A DNA stretch of 64,000 bases. It comes from Symsagittifera roscoffensis. Its lineage: Eukaryota; Xenacoelomorpha; Acoela; Convolutidae. The stretch is taken from contig NC_087066.1 of NCBI RefSeq assembly GCF_963678635.1, positions 24,543,012-24,607,011 of the forward strand, given 5' to 3'. A model generated the notes under the pieces. It made no database searches, was not told where the DNA came from, and saw only the letters and a list, made by a program, of their open reading frames with translations. A program made the position numbers and the translations under genes. This document shows positions 1-10,936 of the stretch, piece by piece. Position 1 is the first letter of the stretch; each line of letters opens with the position of its first letter.

Positions 1-1
1 T

Positions 2-775
2 AGAACACAACAATTCCAAGAATTATTAACACAAATGGACACTATACAAAGACAATCAATAGACCAAAATTTACGCAAACTTGCGGAAACCGCAGGATTT
101 GCCGATATCTACACGCAAGACTATAGCGGATATTTTAAAGACATTAAAGATTATATATATCTAAACGGTGAAAAATACCGTCCCCAAGATATATCACCAA
201 TTAACATTTTTAGCTTTGTTACACTCAAAAATGAGATCCTCGATTTTCTAGGATGGCCCTACTACATCTTAGAAAAATTGACTATTTTATACGCAATGTT
301 TAACTTTATTGGATTTCTTTTCTCACTTTTAAAAGGAATCTACAACACATGTGCTATACACACACAAGTAAACAGACAAGCAAGCGTAGCACGCATACTC
401 TTTGCAGGATTTTTTGGAATCTTTTCTACATCTATAAACAAAATTCTTTTAGACGCACAAATAAAAGAATATAACACAAAAATAGCAACACGACAAAATA
501 CATACGACGAAGAACATAACAATGTAGACATAACGCCAACGGCACCACAATTACCACCCCTACCAAATAACCATCCACTATCCCTAGTCCCACGAAATTT
601 TCGAAATTTAGCCATCACACATAATCCAAATTTTCGACTCACCACATCACAAAGTCCCATCCAACATATAATGACACACCAGTCACAAGATCATAATACT
701 TATGAACAAATTATTGAACAACCCCATACCACCGCTTTTGAGTCTCAAAATAATCATTTTTTTAGCCCACGATGA
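2..775 (+). CDS. Envelope-like protein, C-terminal part (open at left edge)
   Basis: The reading frame is open from base 2, so the true start lies outside the window; the first in-frame ATG is at 35. The visible part has a polar stretch, then a strongly hydrophobic region at roughly residues 68-107 counted from that ATG. A second hydrophobic segment lies near residues 121-137, followed by a long polar, Pro/Asn/Thr/Gln-rich tail of about 100 residues. This layout suits the membrane-anchored C-terminus of an LTR-element envelope glycoprotein, but I recognise no diagnostic env motif here. Support comes from position (last gene but one before the 3' noncoding region) and from decayed homologues at 49855-50076 and 59832-60200. 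It ends in TGA at 773-775, sharing bases with the ATG of the next ORF. An unrelated membrane protein of the element is possible. Confidence 0.55.
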   Translation, partial: RTQQFQELLTQMDTIQRQSIDQNLRKLAETAGFADIYTQDYSGYFKDIKDYIYLNGEKYRPQDISPINIFSFVTLKNEILDFLGWPYYILEKLTILYAMFNFIGFLFSLLKGIYNTCAIHTQVNRQASVARILFAGFFGIFSTSINKILLDAQIKEYNTKIATRQNTYDEEHNNVDITPTAPQLPPLPNNHPLSLVPRNFRNLAITHNPNFRLTTSQSPIQHIMTHQSQDHNTYEQIIEQPHTTAFESQNNHFFSPR

Positions 776-2577
776 GCCGCCAACTTGGATCACTACACCG
801 ATCAAATTCCCACCCAACCAATCTTACCTCTCCAATCCCAATAATACCACTTTTTGCTTTTCCGCCACCCGATTTTCCATCTAGTAATGTAACATCAGGC
901 ATGAATTCCGACACTAATTCACACATCTCAGTTTTATATTCCATCTCACAACTCAATAACCCGAATATTGAAACCCCCGATGAATTTGCCGACTCAGAAC
1001 CATCCCCATCCAATAATTTTCATAACTCTTCTAATTTTTCTCAACCCCCTTTTCAACCCATATTATCCAATAACCCTGACCCAATCACTTCCACACCCTC
1101 TTATGCTTCCCAAGTTACCCCAACCTACTCCTCATTTCATTCTGACCAATCATCTCATTCTCCAGACACCCCCCGAATCTCCCCAGAGCTAGATAATTTT
1201 ATTACCCTTCAACAACAACCCTACCACCTCCATACCCCAACAATAAACCAAATCTCCTCCACAATAAATTCATCCAACCCCCCTACCCCTACACCCTCTT
1301 CAAATTATACTGAATCATTAGCACCATCATCCACATCAACTGAATCTTCACTCAACACTAATAGAGCTTACCGCACTTTTAAAAGAAAGTTCCCCAACCA
1401 TCCTTTCCCAGCAAAACCAGGAACAGCCCGTGAATACATCAACCACCCCAAGCATACTAACACAAAAGAATTTTTAGCCATCACCTTACCCTCATTCCCA
1501 CAATACACCTTAAACACCCCCCACGACACTAACGAAACACGCAACTTTGTAGATGAATACGTTTTAATGCCCACTCTCTCTTGGACCTCATATTATCATT
1601 TTACTAACCCTCTTTGCTTACCTTTATCTAACACTCACATCGATATAGAGCGAAATACGGACATGCTATATCGACTCACTACACCACTAACCGCTAGACA
1701 ATTTACTTACGTTGGATATAAAAAATCACTAAAAACACACACTGCACCTAGAGCTAACGAATATACACTCGAATACTATGATCACAACATCATCAGAGCT
1801 AACCAAGATCAATTCTTAGACGACGATCGCTTCGCTAATCCACAAATTACCGAGAAATTTTTCATCAAGACACCATATATATTTACACTAAACATCTTCG
1901 ACCGAAAGTTTGATCACATTATTTCAGAAGCACTAACAGACACACAAGCATACGAAAGTTTTAAAGAACGCTTCCAAATATTTTCACTAACCTTACATTT
2001 CCTTGCACCACACGAAAGAGATTTACACTGCTCACACGATATTATGTTGCGCACTAAACAAACCCACACATATAGTTATTATCGCTTCATCCAAAATCAC
2101 TTTGACCTACACACACCCTCTAGACAACCACACCATCGTTTTCAATTCATTAATTCCAAATACACTTCACCAGTTTTCCTAAATTTCACATATTGCATTA
2201 AAGATACTAACCTTCATGGTATTCTTCGCAATTATGATCCCATAACCCAAATGTACATCTTCTGTCCCATCACCAAGACCTTCAACGCCGAAGAATCCCG
2301 ACCCTTCCTTATCCCGCACGAGTTTGTACAACCTATAGAAATCCCAATTTTAGAATTCATCCACAACACTAAATTCAATCACAAATTATATAATCTAATC
2401 CAAAACACACCTTATGAGTTTGCAGTTGGCACTGAAGAACTAACCACTATTAAGGCACTTCAATTGCTTTGGCCACTGCTTCAGACTAAAAATATCATCC
2501 GCATCTTAGCTAAACTACTAACAAATTCCGATCTCATCCACGACATCTTCCCCCACGGTTTTTTCCCCGACGACTAA
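772..2577 (+). CDS. 601-residue protein of unknown family, LTR-element accessory ORF
   Basis: An uninterrupted 601-codon ORF starts at ATG 772, which overlaps the preceding TGA as ATGA, and stops at TAA 2575-2577. Residues 1 to about 200 are rich in Ser, Thr, Pro and Asn and look disordered. From about residue 205 the composition becomes that of a folded domain with many aromatic residues. No signal peptide, membrane segment or known catalytic motif is visible and I do not recognise the family. A decayed homologue at 60489-62115 retains recognisable blocks, for example VDEYVLMPTLSW here against VDEKTLLPTFSW there, and LRNYDP in both. That points to past protein-level constraint. The ATGA overlap suggests translation coupled to the env-like ORF, or expression from a spliced RNA. 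Real coding status is well supported; function is unknown. Confidence 0.85.
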   Translation: MSRQLGSLHRSNSHPTNLTSPIPIIPLFAFPPPDFPSSNVTSGMNSDTNSHISVLYSISQLNNPNIETPDEFADSEPSPSNNFHNSSNFSQPPFQPILSNNPDPITSTPSYASQVTPTYSSFHSDQSSHSPDTPRISPELDNFITLQQQPYHLHTPTINQISSTINSSNPPTPTPSSNYTESLAPSSTSTESSLNTNRAYRTFKRKFPNHPFPAKPGTAREYINHPKHTNTKEFLAITLPSFPQYTLNTPHDTNETRNFVDEYVLMPTLSWTSYYHFTNPLCLPLSNTHIDIERNTDMLYRLTTPLTARQFTYVGYKKSLKTHTAPRANEYTLEYYDHNIIRANQDQFLDDDRFANPQITEKFFIKTPYIFTLNIFDRKFDHIISEALTDTQAYESFKERFQIFSLTLHFLAPHERDLHCSHDIMLRTKQTHTYSYYRFIQNHFDLHTPSRQPHHRFQFINSKYTSPVFLNFTYCIKDTNLHGILRNYDPITQMYIFCPITKTFNAEESRPFLIPHEFVQPIEIPILEFIHNTKFNHKLYNLIQNTPYEFAVGTEELTTIKALQLLWPLLQTKNIIRILAKLLTNSDLIHDIFPHGFFPDD

Positions 2578-4560
2578 CAGGTAAGTATGAATTAAATGAA
2601 TATTACTAACTAATTAAAATATTAAAAAACTCACCATACTTTATCCATGTTTTCTTTAGATTTTTAGCCTTCATCCGACAATCACCTACAAAAACCACAA
2701 AAGACAAATAAAAATCGCAAATTTCATCAAACAGATTTCAAAAATTCTATTAATCTCTTACACTTATAAATTTATAAATTTAATACCAATGCAGTAAATT
2801 TATTTCTAAAATTTTCCCCACAAGCAGTAAATCTAATTATGATGAAAATTTGTAACTTAAAAATTCCCCCATAACTAGCAGTAAATTTCCAAATTCTATG
2901 CAGTAAATTAATAAAATGCAAATGCAGTACTAACCTTTTGATATTCTCATTCATTCGCACAGAAATTCTATCCACACTCGCACAGCTCGCCCACGAAGAA
3001 TTGCTTAAAATAATGAATATCAGTTTCAAGTTTTCACACTCAACAACTCTAACATATAATAACATGTTTCAAACCTTCCTTTAACCCGGTTGGAAAGGAA
3101 TCATATACTAAACAAAACTAACCAACGCAGCTTACTAAATACCACAAATCATAGAATAACAGCATGACTAAGAAAAGGAAACCAACGGTACCCAAACCGG
3201 ATTAACCCAGTTTAAAACTGGATAATTTATTCTTTTGAAGACTATTATAAAGTCTAAGAAAGAAATAATAAAACACAAAAAAGTCGAAAGACAAACCCAT
3301 ACCACGAACAATTTGCTTTTTGGAAAAAGGACATAACCAACAAGACATAAGAAAAACCACAACAAACCCAACATAAAACGTTGTCACATAACAGGACCCC
3401 TCATAAAAACCGCATGAAATCATACTCCCACTCCTGGCCTAACCCACCAGGAAGGACGTCCTGAGCATGCTCTATAGCCGGCCTAACCCACCGCGCTACA
3501 TCCACGCTTTGTGACCACACCTCTATTTTTAATAAGAGCTACTCAAGGGTGAGTAACTCTTCAAAATAACCGAACTAAAACAAAAAGCTTTTGTGAAAAC
3601 AACTAACTAAAATCATAATTAAAAAATATTAAACTAATAAATGCTTTATAAAATGTAAATTACATTATGCAATACATAGATCAGAATATAACACCAAGGA
3701 CGAACATCTAAAGACAAAACGACCCCACCACACTCGAGAGAGAATGGCCAACCACAATCGATATGCCACTCACAATCACAACTCAAAGGATTTAGAGTAC
3801 GACTTGACTTCGCAGAAAAGGACTTCATTGAACTAGACCAATGACCACCTCGATGTTCAAGTATACGTACAGATCCGAGTAACCAGGCATCCCCTCCACG
3901 CACAATCTCCACGCCATTCCCAAACTAGATCAGACACAAAAGAAGTTCTCCACGCAGAACAGAAAAACCTGACATAGCCAACCATTCTGAAATCAGATTT
4001 GAGTTTGTTGCAAAGACTTAGTCGTTGTCACTAGAAGACACAACGTCTTATGTCTCTAACTCCAGCTTCCTGGAACTTCTTTAACAAAGAGGAAACGGAA
4101 GAAAATGATGTTCGCCAAAAACCAACGTCCATCATCCATCCTTCGAATCGCAGAAGAACTATTCTAAAAAACTCTGTAAAACCCGGATGGGTGGAACCTG
4201 ATCTAAACTACATTTTATGATTGGATAAATTAGATTTTTTACCAATGTAAAGTATTTAATATTAACCAATCATGATCCATCTAACTAACAACCCACTTAT
4301 TTGTAAGTGCTGAAGTTACTTGTAATTTCAGCACCAGAGAGATTTGAATTTAACTTAGAAATTAGTTGGACTCTCCCGAGCACTTCAGCAGCCGCAATAA
4401 ACCAGTATACCCTAGATCTATTGAGCCTAGCAGAGACTAGTTAAACAACCTGAGACTAGATAGTATAAGAGTAAGATTAGGATCGGTATTAGACTAAGAA
4501 GTTGCACGAATCTATCCGGCCGAAAATAAGATAGCGTGACGAGCAGACGGTGTACCCTAT
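2578..4560 (+). repeat. 3' noncoding region, probably containing the 3' LTR
   Basis: No ORF of interest is present. The motif GCAGTA, mostly extended as GCAGTAAAT, occurs at 2791, 2824, 2878, 2900 and 2924. A block around 3068-3230 and the stretch 4390-4545 match the 3' end of the second element (62551-62880 and 63890-64000). An AATAAA lies at 4396-4401, suitable for the R-region polyadenylation signal. The LTR start could not be placed because no second LTR of this copy is in the window. Confidence 0.5.
2581..2659 (+). other. Possible 79-bp intron immediately after the stop codon
   Basis: Three bases after the TAA stop the sequence reads CAG|GTAAGTATG, a near-ideal splice donor. It is followed by TACTAAC (a textbook branch-point match) near 2605 and TTTCTTTAG ending at 2659. 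The predicted intron is noncoding and would sit in the 3' UTR of the 601-codon ORF. In the decayed copy the matching site near 62114 reads GCAAGT, a changed donor. Splicing is predicted from sequence only. Confidence 0.4.
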
Positions 4561-4790
4561 CCGAAATTACTCTATGAGTTATACACTCCAGTCCTAACTC
4601 ACATTTCTTTCTTGCAAAATGCCGTGTGAGCAATTTTTGAACAGCTTTTTTGTAACTGTACGAGGGGGTGGGAAACTGGAAAAGAGCCAAGTTGCACACC
4701 CTATTAAGATTCCTAAATTTTGGAGACATTCTTAATTTACAATTGTGAAGTAGGCCTCTAGATGGAGATAATAACTGGAAAATATCCAAG

Positions 4791-6096
4791 GCGGGTTCGC
4801 CTGGGACGGAACGAAGAGTCAATTCAACTGGCATCCAGTTCTGATGGTCATCGCTTTCTCGTTCTTATTCGGAAACTCAATCATTGTATTCAGAATTTTT
4901 CACTTTCTCAACAAAATGACCTTGAAAATTATTCACACCGTCATCCACCTGATCAGCGCAGTTTGTATTATTGTTGCACTAATTGCAGTGGTCGATCAGC
5001 ATAACAGGGCCAAATTGCCGAACATGTACAGTTTACACAGTTGGGCAGGAATTGCGAGTATAGCCATGTTTTTCGTCCAAATTATCATCGGCACAGTGGC
5101 GTTTCTGACTCCGATAGTGCCCGTGTACTTCAAGGCGTATCTGATGCCCATTCATAGATTTGTAGGCACTGCTAACTTTGCGATGGCGGTGGTGGCAATA
5201 ATATCAGGTACATCGTGCAGCGTCAGCAAGTTCGGCAAAAATTCGTTGCATTATCAGAACCTTAAAAGTTTTTCAGTATTGAACTTTAGCTCTTTTCCAG
5301 TTTCTCCCCCCTTTCAAAATACCGAGTTTTAGGTTTGTTTTACGTGTTATTTCGGCTAAATATGTGATATTACGCTGTAAAGTATGAAGAACAAATCTGT
5401 TCACAGTTGTCAATTTGTTCACCACGCCAAATTTCATTGCATGATGACAACGTTAAATAGACTTTTCAAAATTGAATTTGAGAGAGGAGAACTGGAAAAG
5501 AGCCTGAAATTTAAATATGGGGCAAAGATTGGAAAAGAGTCAAAATTTTAACAAGTGGTGGCCAAAAAACGAAATAAATTTCAAAAAATATGAAAAAAAG
5601 CTGTGCTGGGGCTACAGTTTTTGCCTTGGGGCTAGATCGCTATGAGAAAAAGACGGAAAAGAACCCAACATTTTTTTTTGAGTTTTGACTAAAATGGGTC
5701 GTATTTGGGCTCTTTTTCCTTTTCCCCTCACCTCACACATGCATCAATTTTATGTTGTAACGAGGGGTTTTACAAGGTTAAGTAAAAAGACCAAATTTGT
5801 TTGTAATAGCCTAATTAGTCCACCTGCCACTTTTTGTAACAATCTGATAATCTGAACAAAATTTGACTAGTAAAATTTCGCTGGTGGGGGAGCCCGTATT
5901 TGTTAGCTTACTGGCATTCATTTCACTTGTAGGAATAACGGAGAAGTTGATATTCATGGGTGCGGCTGAGTACGGGAGACTGCCCTCGTACGCTGTGATG
6001 GGCAACTTCCTCGGCATCACAGTCATTCTCTACTCGGTGGGAGTGGCCATCCTCGTCATCTATCCCGATTTCAAACGAGTAGAAAAGAACAAGTGA
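4791..6096 (+). CDS. Cytochrome b561 family transmembrane electron carrier, 5' exon missing
   Basis: This gene encodes a di-haem membrane protein that moves electrons from cytosolic ascorbate across a membrane (ferric or monodehydroascorbate reductase in animals). There are two exons, 4791-5207 and 5933-6096, joined by a 725-bp GT-AG intron at a codon split after base 1. The first exon opens in the family hallmark GGFAWDG, then FNWHPVLM, KIIHTVIH, MYSLHSW and MPIHRF. The four haem-ligand histidines of the family are all present (codons 4832, 4934, 5036, 5153). Exon 2 starts GITEKLIF and ends at TGA 6094-6096; AATAAA follows at 6164. Five hydrophobic helices are visible. The N-terminal exon with the first helix is not found between the retroelement and 4790. 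It probably lies left of the window, with the retroelement sitting in intron 1 or having replaced the 5' end. Confidence 0.92.
5708..5840 (-). mobile_element. Partial MITE copy in the cytochrome b561 intron
   Basis: The sequence from GGCTCTTTTTCC at 5708 through the stretch near 5835 matches, in reverse orientation, the right two-thirds of the 181-bp MITE at 36220-36400. Shared blocks include ACGAGGGGTTTTACAAGG and CCTAATTAGTCC. The far terminal repeat is absent, so this copy is truncated. Further GGAAAAGAGCC motifs at 4676, 5490 and nearby may be other fragments of the family. Confidence 0.6.
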
Positions 6097-7669
6097 TGAA
6101 CTGTTTTGACCCTTGGAGAACAGAAATAGGAAAAAAACGCCAGTGACACTTTTAAAATTGAGAAATAAAACAAAGAAAAAAGTTCAGACAAAAACATTCA
6201 AAATGTGATTCTGTATTGTTGAATCAGTTTTATAAATACAATGATGTACAACTCGTTGTACTTTTCTTATCGCTTCAGATATTAAGTCCAAGACTTCTCG
6301 TATCAAGTTCTTAATGCTCCGATTGTCCTGTATTTGGTTGAGAATTCTGAAGATATTGTTTAGTGGAAATAAAAAATGTTATCTGGCAAAAATGTCAAAA
6401 AAATTCTCCCAACGACAAAAAAAGTTCGTCAGTTTTTTCCAGTGCAATTTGTTGACACTTAACACGATTAGACTGAAATTGAGCATAAATTAGGATTTAC
6501 TCGAAGTTTAAAATATTTGTGATTAATATGAAATACATCTCATGCAGTTCTTACATGCCCCTTATTAAAAAAAAACTTGCCCATTAATTCATTCCCATTA
6601 AAAAAAAAACATCTAAAAACAGCATGATTCAGCGTTTGCTTGTTGGCGATTACTCTGATGTGTTTTTTTTTCGGATTAAACTCAGTATAGAATTTTCTCC
6701 CAGCTCGAATCAGCTGAATAGGTAAGCATTCGGTTTGCGTTTCATTGGTATTTAAGCATTTAAATTTTTGTTGTAGAAAATTTGAGCAGTCAAGATTTTG
6801 GGCATTCGTTTTTTCACTATGGTACTTAAGATGAGAATCGCGAATCGCAATCTACGAAGTAGCACTTCGAAGGGGTGATTTTGAGCGTTGAGTTTTTAAA
6901 AATCCGTAGTGCATCTAATGCTCGCTCTAACAAAAACTTCAGTTTTTCCGTTTTTCTCTCTTGTGTGAGTGTTAGTACCGACGAGTTTCAATTCTCACAT
7001 GTCTTAAAATTTTAAAACTAAAAAATAGCAAAAGTCTAAAACAAAAGCAAATAGCACAGAATATTCCTAGAATACTCGTTAAAAACTACAAAGGAAAACA
7101 TTCCTGTTTTTTTTTCACTTGGCGTCATTTTTGTGCATGGTGAGATAGAAGGATCTGAGCGAAAACCTAAAACTCAGCCTTAGTTGATGCTCATAGTAAA
7201 ACAGGCGGATTGTTAACCGAAAAATGATGAGAAAAAAATTTTATCCAATTTTTTTTCCAGTAATTTTAACAAAAAAAATTTTGAATTTCGAAGCTTTTCA
7301 TTCCAAAATTGTCTGTTAAGAAATTCTAAATTGAGAAAAATTAAGAAAAAAATTTTAAAATCAAGTATAAATTTTTTCCAGGTCTTTTATATAAGTTTAG
7401 CGGTTTGTTCTTAGTTTTTTGTTCCGACCATTGAAAATGGGGAGGAACTTTGTAATCGGGTGTTTAAATTTTTTTTCTTATTTTCCCTGTTTTCTACAAA
7501 AAATCAGGTACCACAAATAAAAATTGGAGTGGTTTGAGTGATATATCAATTTAAGGCCCTTTCAGTTATGATTCGAGCGACATTAGTCGTAGATTAAATA
7601 TGCTTAAGCTGACTCGTAAAAAATTAATTTTCACTGAAATTAAAATAATGTTAGGAGTTTTATTAGCGC
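6097..7669. other. Intergenic, no gene seen
   Basis: AT-rich sequence downstream of cytochrome b561, with many homopolymer A and T runs and no ORF with coding character. An AATAAA at 6164 probably serves the upstream gene. Confidence 0.7.
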
Positions 7670-7869
7670 NNNNNNNNNNNNNNNNNNNNNNNNNNNNNNN
7701 NNNNNNNNNNNNNNNNNNNNNNNNNNNNNNNNNNNNNNNNNNNNNNNNNNNNNNNNNNNNNNNNNNNNNNNNNNNNNNNNNNNNNNNNNNNNNNNNNNNN
7801 NNNNNNNNNNNNNNNNNNNNNNNNNNNNNNNNNNNNNNNNNNNNNNNNNNNNNNNNNNNNNNNNNNNNN
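7670..7869. other. Assembly gap of 200 N
   Basis: Exactly 200 N bases, a size typical of a scaffold placeholder, so the true gap length is unknown. T- and A-rich runs flank it on both sides. Confidence 0.99.
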
Positions 7870-8229
7870 AAAAATCAAAATGAAAAAAAAATTTTGAAAG
7901 ATTTTTTTTTCTTTTGAGCTCACAAAATTTACATTTTACAATTCCATACCCAACCGTGATATCTATGTCTTTTGCGATGTTTTGTGAAAAAAACTATGGT
8001 TGATATGTTGTGAGAGAAACCGAGAGAGGGTATTATTTCAATTTTTTCATTCTTTTTCCAATTTCTCTCATTTTTTAAATCTATCAAACTTTTTTCAAAT
8101 CTCACAAAATTCACACTTTATCTGGAGAAAAAAAAACACCTCGAGCACATATATTCCGTCATTTTTTTAAAAAAAAAAAGCAAAATGAATTGTTTTAGGG
8201 CGTAAGAAACGGTTGAAATTTTGCGTTAA

Positions 8230-9690
8230 AAGGAAGATTTTGGGATCAAAAAAGGGAAGGTTTCAATTTGGGGTGCTTCATTTGACATGAGAACTCGCTT
8301 CAAAAAATGTTCTACCGTTAATGTCAAAAATTACTGCAAATTTTTTGACTATTTTTTTTGCAAATCGGGAAGAAATTAAAAAGCCTAAGTTTTGATGCTT
8401 AGTAAAATCCTTAATTCAGTGGTTGCGAAAATATCAACTTAACAAAAAACCCAATTTTCTCGGCGCAGTTTTAGCGTTATGGAGTTATTAAAACTAAAAT
8501 TTTTTTTCTGAAAATCTGATTTTTTGGAATCGAAAAACAGTACCAAAAATCAATTCTGATATATCGTACTCTCTTTTACGCCAATCGGATAACCAAATAT
8601 AACAATATTAGTTTCAAATTTTTTTTTTCGGTTTTCTAGCTCGCTCAAAGATTGACTTCAATTGTTTTTTTAGGTTATTTTTTGGGCTCTTGCCCTGTTC
8701 TTAATTTCAAAGACACTTGCTTTGCCCCTCATACAATGTTTATTGCTACAGATCTCCAATTTAAGCACTTACAGTCCTCAATACGGCGTGTTAGGTTCGA
8801 TATACTTTTCTAGTGTCGATTACTTTCATTGTTTTCTTACAACCCTGGTGCAAAAGAGGCGCTTTTTTTCCTAAATTTGTTGAGCGTTAGCAGGGTTATG
8901 ATTGGAATTGCAGAATAAATAATTGGGCGAGGTGAAACCCGATTTTCCAGGTTTTTTCAAATGTTTATTGCAAGTGATTTCATTTTTTCATAATTTTACG
9001 GTTGAATTGGTCTTTTCTATCGCTGAATTATAGTATTTTACTCATAATTCTAGTTACAGAACATAATTCGATGCATGAAAACTATCAAAATTAATTGAAA
9101 TCTAATTTTATTTAAAAACAGTCAATTCGACATGCCGCTTTGGGTGTGCTATTTTTTTGTTTGCCTACACCAAAAAATGAGAGTTTATTTTCACAAAAAA
9201 CTTTCAGCGATGAAAACGTCCCAGGAAAAATTTCGCAATTGATTGACAGGTGTTCAGTACTGTTGTAGAAGTGCGTTAACAGCAATATCTCTGGATGAAA
9301 AAATTCATAAGGTCAATTTGGGGGGCTTGATTTGGCCTTAAATATCGCTTCAAAACATGTTCTGCCCTATATATCAGAAAGTACTCAGTATTTTTTTCTG
9401 CAAATTTGTGCAATCGCTGGAAATTCAAAAGGCTAAGTTTTGATGTATAATAAATTTCTAAACTCGTGAAGCGTGGTTGTGAAGATACTATTTTTTAAAA
9501 AACCCAATTTTTCAAAATCTTTGCTTGTCGCAGGTTTTGTGTCATAGAATTGTGAAAACTTACCAATTTTCAAATCTGTTTTTTTTTTGCCATCGACTTT
9601 TGAATTGAATGTGACGATATGATTTTTTTTAGATAAAAAAACTACTTTTTTCGGGGTTCGTGCTCGCTCCAAAGATTGGCTTAAATTTTT
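8230..9690 (+). repeat. Diverged direct repeat pair (about 8230-8650 and 9300-9690)
   Basis: The two stretches share, in the same order, a CGCTTCAAAA-(A/C)ATGTTCT block, a (G)CTAAGTTTTGATG block, a GTGGTTG(C/T)GAA block and a CTCGCTC(C)AAAGATTG block. They are clearly diverged copies of a noncoding repeat with no detectable ORF. The sequence between them (8650-9300) shows nothing I can name. Confidence 0.55.
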
Positions 9691-10100
9691 GTTTTAACAT
9701 ATTTTTTTTGCTATCTGCTTATAGCTTTCAGAACGACAATAATAAGCTGAGTTTTGATATATTAAACATTTCTAAAATCGACGTAAATGTGACGATATAA
9801 TTTTTTTAGGTGAAAAAAAACTTTTTCGGGCTTCAGGCTGGCTCCTAAGATTGGCCTAACTTTTTGTTTTAACATATTTTTTGCTATCTCTTTATAGCTT
9901 TCGGAAGAACAATAACAGAGCTGAGTTTTGATTTATAAAATGTTTCTAAATTCGAAGTGAATGAGACGATATATTTTTTCAAAGAAAAAAACCTCTTTTC
10001 GGCCTTCTAGCTCGCTCCAACGATTGGCTTAAATTTTTGATATAACTTAAATTTCTTTGCAATCTGCTTATAGATATAGTAAGAACAATAATTACACGCG
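9597..10100 (+). repeat. Tandem repeat, about 175-bp unit, nearly three copies
   Basis: The motif GTGACGATAT or GAGACGATAT recurs at 9611, 9789 and about 9963. Each is followed by a poly-T/A stretch, TTTTCGG, GATTGGC and an ACAATAAT block. The period is therefore about 174-178 bp, with the last copy decaying by 10100. Confidence 0.65.
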
Positions 10101-10354
10101 CGGTCGCGGAGTGTTTTACTACGAATTTTTTTTCCAATCTAAGTGGCAAATAAAAGTGCTACTTTGGTGGCACTTTTAACAAGTTAAGCTGTTTTAGCAG
10201 TATACTAGCAAAAATTAGTTACATTCTAATTAATTACATGCAAAAGCTAGTGTGGTTTTCTTTAGTTTACTACATTCCAAATTTTTTAAAGCAAAATTTA
10301 TATTTTTGTGCATTTTAAAGCTCCTGGATGTTTGCTGTTTTGTCGCTCGTGTTT

Positions 10355-10372
10355 GCGAAGCTGCAGCTTCGC
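10355..10372 (-). repeat. GCGAAGC hairpin repeat, copy (reverse orientation)
   Basis: A perfect 7-bp stem GCGAAGC/GCTTCGC around TGCA, followed by CTCTTTG. It is the reverse-strand form of the CAGAGGCGAAGC family seen at least ten times in this window. Confidence 0.6.
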
Positions 10373-10759
10373 CTCTTTGTTATAATTTTTACATCTGTTC
10401 TTTTTCAGTGGAAATGCATTTGTGGATGTGAGAACTAGTGGATTTACGATGTGATTACCGAACTGCAGGAGGTTTGCTGGAGATAGTTCACGCAGATATA
10501 AAATTTTTTTTATAATAAAGATTTTTTAAATAATTTTTTATGTAACCCCTCTCCAGTTTTGCCCTCTTAGGATCAGGTTAGGACCCTGCTGCTATCTAAA
10601 GAGTCGAAAAGATTTCCTGCAGAAAATTAAGAAACTGAGGTTGTAACTTCTGAAAAAAAATTTTCTCAGGTTTTCTCCTCTGTTCAGAGATTGCACGGCT
10701 TTTTACATGGGCTTTAATGTAATTTGTTCCGCATTTGAAAAAAAAATTTCCCAAAACTG

Positions 10760-10936
10760 TTGTCATGCATTTCTCATAAATGACAAATTTTTAATCATAC
10801 AATTTCCATGTATGGCAAAATGTTAGTCAAACAATTTCCATTTGTGGGAAATGTTTATTATAGAGATTTCATACAATTTTCTGTACGTATGGAATTGTAT
10901 GACAAGAAATTTCCTATTTATGAGAATTGTATGATA
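10760..10936. repeat. Small foldback region with CATACAATT inverted repeats
   Basis: The sequence has several CATACAATTTCC-type motifs on the left and GGAATTGTATGA or GAATTGTATGAT on the right. CTCATAAAT near 10772 is mirrored by ATTTATGAG near 10920. The arms fold back on each other and suggest a degenerate MITE. No target duplication was identified. Confidence 0.45.

Larger units (their letters stand above)
1..4560 (+). mobile_element. LTR retroelement, 3' part (copy 1)
   Basis: This is the 3' portion of a retrovirus-like LTR element; its gag, pol and most of env would lie left of the window. It holds an env-like ORF (2-775), an overlapping 601-codon ORF (772-2577) and about 2 kb of noncoding 3' sequence. 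The plus strand is strikingly poor in G through both ORFs. A diverged relative at 59832-64000 shows the same order, and both share closely similar sequence near their ends (4400-4545 and 63895-64000). That shared block probably belongs to the 3' LTR. The right border near 4560 is estimated from where similarity and composition change; no target-site duplication could be fixed. Confidence 0.7.

Noticed and set aside
340-660. Minus-strand open frame inside the env-like ORF
   Set aside because: It lies antisense to a longer ORF supported by homologues in two other places, and its composition mirrors the complementary codons.
7600-7923. Frames running through the N stretch
   Set aside because: They stay open only because N bases cannot form stop codons.
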